The notes beneath the pieces were generated by a model that saw only the letters and a program-made list of their open reading frames with translations, was not told the DNA's origin and searched no databases. The translations under genes and the position numbers were made by a program. This document shows, one piece after another, positions 57,413-64,000 of a DNA stretch of 64,000 nucleotides; positions within the stretch are counted from its first letter, which is position 1; each line of letters starts with the position of its first letter. Source of the DNA: Mesorhizobium sp. STM 4661 (GTDB lineage: Bacteria; Pseudomonadota; Alphaproteobacteria; Rhizobiales; Rhizobiaceae); assembly GCF_000359125.1 (NCBI RefSeq), contig NZ_CAAF010000070.1, forward strand, positions 38,047-102,046, written 5' to 3'.

Positions 57413-57727
57413 ATGACCATCTACAAAGCCATTGCCGCCGTGCTCGTGACTGCCGCGCTGGCAGGGTGCGCGCAGACCGAGGGGCAGCAGCGGGCCGGAA
57501 CCGGCGCACTGATCGGCGGCGCCGGCGGCGCTCTCGTCGGCCAGGCCATCGGCGGCAACACCAAGAGCACGGTCATCGGTGCCGCTAGCGGCGCCCTTTT
57601 GGGCGCGGTCGTCGGCAGCGCCACCACGCCGCAGCGCCGTGGCGAACAGCTCTGCCGCTACCAGGACCGCGACGGCCGCATCTACACCGCGCCCTGCGAC
57701 GACCGCTACTACAACGGCGATTATTGA
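57413..57727 (+). CDS. Glycine-zipper lipoprotein
   Basis: This 104-residue lipoprotein has a signal with lipobox (VLVTAALAGC, Cys19), a glycine zipper GTGALIGGAGGALVGQAIGG / VIGAASGALLGAVVGS (two membrane-spanning hairpins), and a short Cys-containing end (LCRYQDRDGRIYTAPCDDRYY). AAGGAG precedes the ATG. It is a typical bacterial outer-membrane protein on the opposite strand to the virion genes, so it is a likely moron or an inserted host gene. Confidence 0.82.
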   Translation: MTIYKAIAAVLVTAALAGCAQTEGQQRAGTGALIGGAGGALVGQAIGGNTKSTVIGAASGALLGAVVGSATTPQRRGEQLCRYQDRDGRIYTAPCDDRYYNGDY

Positions 57728-57734
57728 GTGTTAG

Positions 57735-57866
57735 TCCCCTTCTCCCCGTTCACGGGGAGAAGGTCCCGGTAGGGGGTCCGAAGGACGGGCAGCGCGACAT
57801 TCCGAGATGCTGGCACCGCTCCTCACCTGCCTGCCGGCATCGTCTCCCCGTGAACGGGGCGAGGGA
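57735..57866. repeat. Pair of inverted palindromic repeats between the two exported-protein genes
   Basis: ttctccccgttcacggggagaa at 57739-57760 faces an inverted relative (tctccccgtgaacggggcga) near 57843-57862. These differ in core sequence from the ctcgtg/ctcgag elements at 50033, 56422 and 63931, but have the same paired layout. Confidence 0.65.
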
Positions 57867-57964
57867 CGCAGTTTCAGCGTCGGCGCGATATCATCTACCC
57901 GATAGTTTTGATCCTTACCCTCAACGCGGTTAGACGCTATCGTCTGCTATCCAAGGGGGCGACG

Positions 57965-58279
57965 ATGCGATTCCTGATGACTTCGCTGCTGGTTGTTTGC
58001 TCGGTTTCCGCACACGCCAGACAGGCTGTCAGTGTCGAGCGGATCGGCGGTTGCCTGGTCTTGCCGGTGGCCGCTGTCGACAATCACGTCAAAGCCATTT
58101 TCGAGGTGACATTGGACAAGGCCGGCAAGGTCAAGTCGGTTACTGTCGTATCCTACGGACCTCATTCGGAAGCAGCGGCGAAAGCGGCCCAGCAACTTAC
58201 GAAATCGATCCAGAGGTGTTGGCCGCCAGGCGTCAAAACCAGCCCGATGCGGATCACCGTGGATTTGAGCAAGATTTAG
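57965..58279 (+). CDS. Small exported protein with TonB/TolA C-terminal-like fold
   Basis: This 104-residue protein has a signal peptide (FLMTSLLVVCSVSAHARQA) and a mature part of about 85 residues (KAIFEVTLDKAGKVKSVTVVSYGPHSEAAAKAAQQLTKSIQRCWPPG), which resembles TonB/TolA C-terminal domains in which a beta strand, helix and a Cys pair occur. AAGGGGG precedes ATG 57965. It is an accessory gene on the plus strand within the virion block, adjacent to the glycine-zipper lipoprotein. Confidence 0.65.
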   Translation: MRFLMTSLLVVCSVSAHARQAVSVERIGGCLVLPVAAVDNHVKAIFEVTLDKAGKVKSVTVVSYGPHSEAAAKAAQQLTKSIQRCWPPGVKTSPMRITVDLSKI

Positions 58280-58509
58280 GCGGCGAGGTATTTTCGGTGC
58301 ATCTCGCGGCAGCGAAGGCACCATCTTTCAGCCAACCAAGGGTGAATGGCGGGCAGGATAAGCTACGCCATCACCGTAATTCCAATCGGGGACGAACGCT
58401 CAATCCCCGAAGTTGTTGTCCACGAACATCCCGGCAAATTGCTGGGGCGTGAGCGTTCGTCTTCGCTCAGATACATCGGTCGCCTAAGCTAAAAGCGTCG
58501 CGCCGGCCC

Positions 58510-58776
58510 TTACTTCTGACCGTCCTGCCAATGCCACCGAACATCAGATCGTGTATTAGCGAGTTCCAAGGGCGGGTCTAGTTCGCCGTACTTCTCTTTG
58601 AACTGATCGCGCCATACATGTTCGTGAAGCACATTGGCGGAATTTGCGACATCGGCAGAACTAACCCGGACCCAGGGAGAATTGGGCTTAAGCACGGCAT
58701 ATGCGCCTCCGATACCAATAATTGCGGGGCGATGGTCCCAATCAACGAAACTAGCCGTATCTGATTCGGTGCTCAT
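58510..58776 (-). CDS. Small hypothetical protein downstream of the RelA/SpoT-like effector domain
   Basis: This 88-residue acidic soluble protein (DTASFVDWDHRPAIIGIGGAYAVLKPNSPWVRVSSADVANSANVLHEHVWRDQFKEKYGELDPPLELANTRSDVRWHWQDG) has lower GC than nearby genes. It is the next minus-strand gene after the 877-residue protein (178 bases downstream). The position is that of an immunity gene for a polymorphic toxin domain; that role is inference. No known family recognised. CAGGGATTC lies before the ATG. Confidence 0.5.
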   Translation of the reverse strand: MSTESDTASFVDWDHRPAIIGIGGAYAVLKPNSPWVRVSSADVANSANVLHEHVWRDQFKEKYGELDPPLELANTRSDVRWHWQDGQK

Positions 58777-58954
58777 ATTTGAATCCCTGAATTGATGTTT
58801 CTGCAGTATAGCACAGACTACCCAAATATTTCATGCCCAGAATGAGACGACGACGAGCGCAGGCCATGATTTCCTGAGCGCGGACGGTGGGGCTGCTGCT
58901 GGCTCCAATGTGGGAAATTTTCGGCGCATTGTTCGGTAGAGCGGATTGACGCAA

Positions 58955-61588
58955 CTATTTCGACTTTGACCCATCTTTCAATCTGGCGAACACCTCCCTC
59001 CAGATTGGATCCGCATCACGACGGGCCGCAGCGTAAAGCGCCGCCTCCTGCGCCTCAAGATCAATGTGTTCCGGGCTGCCTTCTTCTAGACTTCTTCTAA
59101 GCTTGTACTGATCATGACCGCCAAATTCGAACTTGGCCTTGTACATATTCTGTTCCCATACTTGGACTTCGCCCAGCGTGCCGTCCTCGAAGCGCACCGT
59201 TACCTTTCGGTCGAAGTAATCATTTTTCTTCCCAAACCACTTTTCGTCCAGAATTTCATAGCGTTGCGCGAGACCGGCAACGATCTCATCGGCCTGCGCC
59301 GGTGTCTTGACCACGAAGCCGGCTCTGACAACGTCAGTCAGTTCAGACGCATCTTCGTAGCCCTTACGCCCAATCTTTTTAGCCGCTTCTCCCTTATTCT
59401 TGATGCCTTTCGTCACGAACTCAGCGCCGACGGAATCAGCAATTTCGTGGCCAGCCCCCTCAAGATCTGCCTGCCATTTGGACGAGACTGAATAGAGATC
59501 ATCAAGCGAGGCAGTGGGCTGCTTGGAGAAATCCCCCGACTGCGGCTTTACCGGTATGCCTGCCGCTGTGTCTTCGCCAGCACCTATCTTCTCAACCCGA
59601 CCGGGGGCGACCTCGGAAGTTGGAGTATTTGCCGCTCCCGAACTGCCGATGGATCGTTCTGTTCGCCCTGCCGCTCCAGAACCGACCGATTCAACTGCTC
59701 GCGCAATCCCTTTCTCGGCGGCAACAGTTCGACCAAACGCCGGCCACGGTATCGACCAGCCCAATGCATCATATCCCTGATGCATCATCAGATTTTCAAC
59801 ACGATTCGACGGCTTGTAGTAAGCACCCGAGAAATCAGGCGGGCTGAGCGTTGCCTGGGTATTGCCGTCAGCAGCCATGGTGACCACCTTGGCCGCGAGT
59901 TCGACTGCGCGGATGCCTGCATTGGCAGCTACCTTGCCAAGGGCTTTCCCCTCTGATGCCAACACCGAAAGTGTCGACGGGGCCTTGTACCCGGATGCAT
60001 CTGGAATGATCCAGCCCAGACCGGCATCGGCCAGTTGCCGAGCCACGGTCGCCCGGGCGACAGGGCCGGGCGTTCCCGCAAGCAGTGCGCCTAGCTTCGC
60101 ATTTTTGTCCTGCTGGTACGCAATGCGGCTGTCATAATTATCGGAGAGATCACGGATAACGGACAGCGGTACGGGCTGGATGTTCTCGATACCCAGTTGT
60201 TCCTGTGCGGCGACAGACATGGCTATCGCTTTGTCATAGGCGTCCTTGTCATAGCCGTCTGGATCCTCAAGTCCGCCACCAATCACGGCTTTCCAGGCGG
60301 CGGCGACATTGGAGAACACTTCGCTGACATAGCCCCCGGCATCGGCTCGTCTGTGATTCATGACCAGCCCTACCGCGGCGGCGGTCGCCTCACGGCGCGC
60401 CGGGTCTTCCTGCGAACCGTTCGGCCCGGAATCGGCATCGCGAAGTGCCGCATGGATCGCCTGGTTCGGCATGGTGCGCATGCCGAAAACCTGCCTGCCG
60501 ACATCGGCCCGCCAGTCGAAATCCCGGAAGCGTTTGTCGCCCTCGTCGAGCCCATAGACGATCCTGAAGGCATCCAGGCCAGGCATCTTGCCGGAATAGG
60601 CGCCGGTCCGTGCTATGGCGTCCGGCGCGTTCTGCTCGGCGAGACCGATGTTGGTGCGAATCTCAACCTGCTGAGCCGTTTTGGCCGCCTCCGCCTGTCG
60701 AACCAGCGCTGCCTGTTCCTGTTCCGGAAGGTCGTCCCTGAACGCCTGCGCCAGCATTTCATCAGGCGTCCGCTTTCCAACGCGGTCATCTTTCCCGGCA
60801 GCTGCCTTTGAGCTGCCCGAGACAAAGCTGCCTGCCGCTTGGGTCGTATCGCTGGCGGCATCTCCGCCGGAGGATTCCGCCGGCGTCCCGACACCAAACA
60901 TCTCCAGGGCACGCTGCGGGTCCTTGGCGATCAGCGCCTCGAAGCGTGCCTTGGCCGCGGTGTTGAACCAGTCCTTCACCTTCTGTTGTCTGATCCCCGG
61001 GTCGAGCCCCATCTTGTCGATCAGGTCGAGCCCTTCCTGGCGGGCCGCTTCGAAGGTGACGGGATCGTCAGGGTTGGCGTTGCCGATGGCGATGGCGCTG
61101 GTCTTAAGCACCGTGTCGACCTGCGCCTGCTCGTAGTCCTGGCGGCGCTGGTATTGCCGCACCGCCATGCGCCGCGCGCCAACCGCGCGCAGCGCTTCCT
61201 TCTGCCTGGCAAAATTGGCGCGCTGGCTCTCGGGCATGTTGGGCAGGGCAGCATCGAACAGCTTGTCGAACAGACCGGGCTTGACCGCCTGCCCGTTGCG
61301 CGGATCGACCTGGCCGTACATGGCCTCATGCAGGCCGCCGCCGTCGGCCGGCGCAGTCGCCGTCACCTCATCTTCCGCCTGCGCGATCTGGCTGTTGAAC
61401 CGGCGGCGCGCCAGTTCGGCGTCGAAAGCCTCCTGCTGCTCTTTCATCTGCTGGTAGCGCTCGGCGACAGCGGAAAGCTCGTCGCCAAAACCCTGCATCG
61501 CCGCGCCGATCGGCGAGCCGTTGGGGTATTGCACCACAGTGCCGGTATCGAGCCGGCGCTGGGCCAGTTGGAGAGGAATGGTCGCCAT
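58955..61588 (-). CDS. Large virion/ejection-type protein with C-terminal RelA/SpoT-like domain
   Basis: This is an 877-residue protein. Residues 1-230 are the MATIPLQLAQRRL module shared with 44248-44931; the middle is helical (ASKAAAG, QEQLGIENIQPVPLSVIRDLSDNYDSRIAYQQDKN) and resembles large phage ejection or internal proteins. Residues about 686-877 are different: a helical part, then SELTDVVRAGFVVKTPAQADEIVAGLAQRYEILDE, NDYFDRKVTVRFEDGTLGEVQVW (Glu near 807) and GGHDQYKLRRS, the order of motifs seen in RelA/SpoT (p)ppGpp synthetase folds. This 3-prime portion also looks less GC-rich. It may be an injected effector. ATG 61588 aligns with the other copies. Confidence 0.7.
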   Translation of the reverse strand: MATIPLQLAQRRLDTGTVVQYPNGSPIGAAMQGFGDELSAVAERYQQMKEQQEAFDAELARRRFNSQIAQAEDEVTATAPADGGGLHEAMYGQVDPRNGQAVKPGLFDKLFDAALPNMPESQRANFARQKEALRAVGARRMAVRQYQRRQDYEQAQVDTVLKTSAIAIGNANPDDPVTFEAARQEGLDLIDKMGLDPGIRQQKVKDWFNTAAKARFEALIAKDPQRALEMFGVGTPAESSGGDAASDTTQAAGSFVSGSSKAAAGKDDRVGKRTPDEMLAQAFRDDLPEQEQAALVRQAEAAKTAQQVEIRTNIGLAEQNAPDAIARTGAYSGKMPGLDAFRIVYGLDEGDKRFRDFDWRADVGRQVFGMRTMPNQAIHAALRDADSGPNGSQEDPARREATAAAVGLVMNHRRADAGGYVSEVFSNVAAAWKAVIGGGLEDPDGYDKDAYDKAIAMSVAAQEQLGIENIQPVPLSVIRDLSDNYDSRIAYQQDKNAKLGALLAGTPGPVARATVARQLADAGLGWIIPDASGYKAPSTLSVLASEGKALGKVAANAGIRAVELAAKVVTMAADGNTQATLSPPDFSGAYYKPSNRVENLMMHQGYDALGWSIPWPAFGRTVAAEKGIARAVESVGSGAAGRTERSIGSSGAANTPTSEVAPGRVEKIGAGEDTAAGIPVKPQSGDFSKQPTASLDDLYSVSSKWQADLEGAGHEIADSVGAEFVTKGIKNKGEAAKKIGRKGYEDASELTDVVRAGFVVKTPAQADEIVAGLAQRYEILDEKWFGKKNDYFDRKVTVRFEDGTLGEVQVWEQNMYKAKFEFGGHDQYKLRRSLEEGSPEHIDLEAQEAALYAAARRDADPIWREVFARLKDGSKSK

Positions 61589-61607
61589 GTAATTGTTCCC
61601 TGCCGTG

Positions 61608-61710
61608 GCGCCACGCCGGAGATCGCGGCGCTGCGCCGGCGATCCGGCCGGGTGCCGCCGCCTTCGCCGGGTCATGAATTTTGGGGAGGTCGCCAATGAC
61701 GGCGCCGTTG
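61608..61710 (-). pseudogene. Remnant of the gp14-like gene 3-prime end
   Basis: Minus-strand translation gives ANGAVIGDLPKIHDPAKAAAP, which matches the end of the gp14-like protein (GGNLVGGLSKIHDPTKAPAP). Stops interrupt the frame upstream, and no start exists. It lies just before the 877-residue gene, as the intact gp14-like gene lies just before the chimeric ORF at 48791. It shows that the 877-residue gene was moved or copied with a bit of its old neighbour. Confidence 0.65.
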
Positions 61711-61834
61711 GCTAAACAGGGCCTTCAGCGACCCTATTGTGATCCTGTTGTGAGCTGGGCGGGTTCGCGGACTCGCATGAATGATGGGCCGGAGCGGGCC
61801 GTGACCACGGTGAGGCCGGCGCTCCTAAAGTCCC

Positions 61835-62155
61835 CTACCCCTCCGCCCGCGCCGCCTTCTCCAGCGCCGCCAGTTGCGCCTCGTCCAACGTCAAAAACCC
61901 CATAATGTGCTGCACCACCTCAGCCCGCGCATTGCTGAGCGCACTGTGCAGTTCGAAGCCGTTCGGCGTCCTGGTCCTGGCCAGCCACTCGCCATAGGAC
62001 GGGCGGCGGTAATAGCCGGTCGTTGCGGCGAGGTCGGCCAGCACCATCTCGCCATCCTGACCTGAGAACGCCCGCAGATACGCCTTGGTCAGCGCTTCCC
62101 GTGCCTTGGCCGGACCGCCGGCCTGCCCGGAATGGGCGAAGCGTTTGCGGCTCAT
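61835..62155 (-). CDS. Bbp19-like phage protein
   Basis: This 106-residue soluble protein (KAREALTKAYLRAFSGQDGEMVLADLAATTGYYRRPSYGEWLARTRTPNGFELHSALSNARAEVVQHI) has the size and pattern of the Bbp19 family, which in T7-like and BPP-1-like phages is encoded next to the portal. Its start overlaps the portal stop (ATGA). Function unknown, probably head related. Confidence 0.72.
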   Translation of the reverse strand: MSRKRFAHSGQAGGPAKAREALTKAYLRAFSGQDGEMVLADLAATTGYYRRPSYGEWLARTRTPNGFELHSALSNARAEVVQHIMGFLTLDEAQLAALEKAARAEG

Positions 62156-63909
62156 GCGCCGGCGCCCGGCACAGCCGGACCACCCGGCATGTCAGCCTGC
62201 CCGCCCTGCAGCATGCCTTGCAGGCCATCGAGCAAGCCGCTGTCGCGTGCCTGCACCGCCGCCGGCACCGCATCCTTGGCAGCCTTGCCGGCGGTGGCGA
62301 TCGCCGCCATGCCGGCCTGCGCCTGTTGCGCCTTGGCACGGGCATCGCGGATGCCGGCCACTTCATCCTGCCGGCGAAAGATACGCTGCGGGCTGCGGCC
62401 GGCGCTCTGCACGATCTTGATCGCCTCGTCGCCGTCGATATTGTCCATCACGCCGGGATCGAACTGCGCCATCTGCATGGCCGTCGTCACCACCTGGATG
62501 GTGTCGCGGGCCTCGGCCGAGCGGCGCAGTACGTCGAGCGGGCCGGTGAAGGTCGGCCGCACCGCCTTGCCGGCGAGGCTCGCCGGCGGCAGGAAGCGGC
62601 TGTCCTCGTCGTAAAGCCCCTTGTCCTCGAGAATGCCGAGCTCGCGGTCGAGATTGCTGGCAAAACCCGCCTGGATGATCGAGCCGGACGGCCCGAGCAA
62701 TGCGCCCTTTTCCTCCTGCCGGATCAGCGCTTCGGTCGCCGTCATCTGCGGGTTCTGCACCAGCGTCTGGAACAGATTGACGAACATCATGTCGCGGATC
62801 TCCTCGGCCCGGCTCTCCGCGTAGTTGAACGCATAGGTCGGGTTCTGCCCGGTGGCGATCGGCGCGATCAGCGGCCGGCCATTGTCGTCGATCAGGCCGG
62901 GATAGTTCTCGCCGGGATTGAGCACCGGCACATAGTCGAGCCGGGCCTTCGAGGCGGTCGCCGGATCGGTGACCTGCTGCAATGCCCTCAGCCCCGAGCG
63001 GCGCACGGCGTTTTCCTCGCGCACCGTGGTCAGCGCCTCGATGGTCGGCGAGATGCCATAGGGGTCGCCCTCGTAGCGGCGCCAGTTGAAGGTCGACACC
63101 GGGAAGGAGCGGAAACCGCTTTCCCTGACGATGACCTCCTCGTCCTCGATGACGTGATAGGAGGCGAAGGCCGTATCGAGATATTGGTAGGCACCGCCCA
63201 GCCTATACATCCTGCGCTCGTCGCGCGGCTGGATGCACTGGATCACCGAGATCTTGGTCTCGCATTTGGCGGGATCATCGACCAGCATTTTGATGCGCGC
63301 CGGCAGCTTCTCATAGCCGAGCAATTGCGCCGCCTGCCGCGCGGTGCGCTCATAGCGGCGGTGGAAAATATCGACCTGGCCCCAGCGATTGCGCGAGAGA
63401 AAACCCTCGACCACGGGGATCGAGGCATAGCGGATCAGCGTGCCGCCGAACCCCTCCTCGGCATAGAGATAGGCCGGGCCGTAGCGCACGACATTGCGCA
63501 GGCAGGCCTGCGTTGCCGGCACGAAGTTGGAATTGGCGGAATAACGCAGCGCAAACAGGAAATCACGCAGGCTTTCCGCCCATTCCTTTTCCTCGTCGCT
63601 CTCCTCGTCGTTCATTTCGGCGGTCGTCAGGCCATGCCACTTTTCCGACTGCGGGATGATCAGGCTTTCCAGCCCCGCGGCCAGCCGGTTGGCGGCCGAG
63701 TTGATGGTGTTGGCGTAGACCCGGGCGCCGCGCCGCTCCTGCCGCTCGGCCTGCGAGTCCGGGCCGCCGGCGCGACGGCCGCTCCAGACATCGGGCGCGT
63801 CGGGGTCGCAGAATTCGGACACGGCCTCCCAGACATGTTCATACTGGCTGCGCTCGCTCTCGAGTTCGGCCTGTCGCGACAGGATATCGCGGGCACGGGA
63901 ATCGCTCAT
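62152..63909 (-). CDS. Phage portal (head-tail connector) protein, T7 gp8-like
   Basis: This 585-residue protein has the podovirus portal layout: N-terminal SRQAELESERSQYEHVWEAVSEFCDPD, RVYANTINSAANRLAAGLESLIIPQSEKWHGL, central FHRRYERTARQAAQLLGYEKLP, YLDTAFASYHVIEDEEVIVRESGFRSFPVSTFNWRRYEGDPYGISP, and a Gln/Ala-rich C-terminal helix. It should form the dodecameric ring at the packaging vertex. ATG 63909 has GAGG nearby and is used in place of 63933. The large terminase gene is not in the window. Confidence 0.86.
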   Translation of the reverse strand: MSDSRARDILSRQAELESERSQYEHVWEAVSEFCDPDAPDVWSGRRAGGPDSQAERQERRGARVYANTINSAANRLAAGLESLIIPQSEKWHGLTTAEMNDEESDEEKEWAESLRDFLFALRYSANSNFVPATQACLRNVVRYGPAYLYAEEGFGGTLIRYASIPVVEGFLSRNRWGQVDIFHRRYERTARQAAQLLGYEKLPARIKMLVDDPAKCETKISVIQCIQPRDERRMYRLGGAYQYLDTAFASYHVIEDEEVIVRESGFRSFPVSTFNWRRYEGDPYGISPTIEALTTVREENAVRRSGLRALQQVTDPATASKARLDYVPVLNPGENYPGLIDDNGRPLIAPIATGQNPTYAFNYAESRAEEIRDMMFVNLFQTLVQNPQMTATEALIRQEEKGALLGPSGSIIQAGFASNLDRELGILEDKGLYDEDSRFLPPASLAGKAVRPTFTGPLDVLRRSAEARDTIQVVTTAMQMAQFDPGVMDNIDGDEAIKIVQSAGRSPQRIFRRQDEVAGIRDARAKAQQAQAGMAAIATAGKAAKDAVPAAVQARDSGLLDGLQGMLQGGQADMPGGPAVPGAGA

Positions 63910-63930
63910 GTTCTGCCTCGTTGAAACTGC

Positions 63931-63990
63931 CAATCTCCCCCCTCGTGGGGGAGATGTCCGGCAGGACAGAGGGGGGCGCTGTCCCTCCGG
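63931..63990. repeat. REP-like palindrome upstream of the portal gene
   Basis: The core ctcccccctcgtgggggag, followed by gtccggcaggac, matches the element at 50033-50078. An inverted partner would be expected past the window end. The location between virion genes again shows invasion of the prophage by host repeats. Confidence 0.7.
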
Positions 63991-64000
63991 CCTGCAATCA

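Noticed and set aside
1..64000. tRNA or rRNA genes and phage attachment sites
   Set aside because: I looked for T-arm-like GGTTCGAATCC signatures and for a tRNA at the left prophage edge and saw none; no duplicated att core could be recognised. A tRNA search program would be decisive.

Overview
The window reads as a high-GC alphaproteobacterial chromosome of the Rhizobiales, most likely Mesorhizobium or a close relative. The reasons are the many solute ABC transporters, the rhizopine-type (Moc-like) catabolic genes, small rhizobial families (DUF982, DUF2934, DUF1236), an HWE-type sensor kinase, and paired palindromic intergenic repeats of the kind common in rhizobial genomes. This is judged from gene content only; no database search was run.

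Positions 1 to 26,050 are host catabolism and uptake. A truncated ornithine-cyclodeaminase-like gene overlaps an aromatic amino acid lyase homologue that has lost the serine of its cofactor triad. Converging on these is a run of 14 minus-strand genes (16169 down to 1969). It encodes a two-ATPase polyol/sugar-type ABC importer, a MocA-type dehydrogenase, a TIM-barrel isomerase, a second ribose-type importer, a DUF4432 protein, a desaturase/Rieske pair (MocDE-like) and a PanB-like enzyme. A divergent LacI-family gene probably controls it. A second minus-strand operon (26011 down to 17596) has a GntR regulator, an ADP-ribosylglycohydrolase-like enzyme, a PfkB kinase, a PotABCD-type importer and a two-subunit aconitase X.

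Positions 26,050 to 32,750 hold small host genes: a secreted glycine/NPS-repeat protein, an isoprenylcysteine-methyltransferase-like membrane protein, an HWE kinase, several short rhizobial proteins, and a 35-residue RiPP-like peptide with its own terminator.

Positions 32,760 to 64,000 are a T7-like podovirus prophage read mainly on the minus strand from right to left: portal, Bbp19-like protein, an 877-residue virion protein, a decoration-like protein, scaffold, capsid, tail tubes A and B, internal virion proteins, tail fibre region, and finally endolysin with a cassette of small overlapping lysis genes. Terminase, integrase, repressor and replication genes are not in the window and may lie beyond position 64,000. 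The tail-fibre region (36 to 49 kb) is strongly rearranged: it has two methyltransferase paralogues, two O-acetyltransferase paralogues, several SGNH esterases, a FkbM-like protein, a VanZ-like protein, a second RiPP-like peptide, and partial copies of virion genes.

The strongest leads are: (i) two orphan short peptides with lasso-type leader motifs, one host-side and one inside the prophage; (ii) the 877-residue virion protein, whose C-terminus looks like a RelA/SpoT-fold effector and is followed by a small gene in an immunity-like position; (iii) three copies of that protein's 5-prime end, one carrying a displaced scrap of its former neighbour; (iv) a duplicated cassette for adding and removing surface polysaccharide decorations; and (v) a tandem three-member family of 55 to 58 residue basic proteins with palindromic upstream sites.
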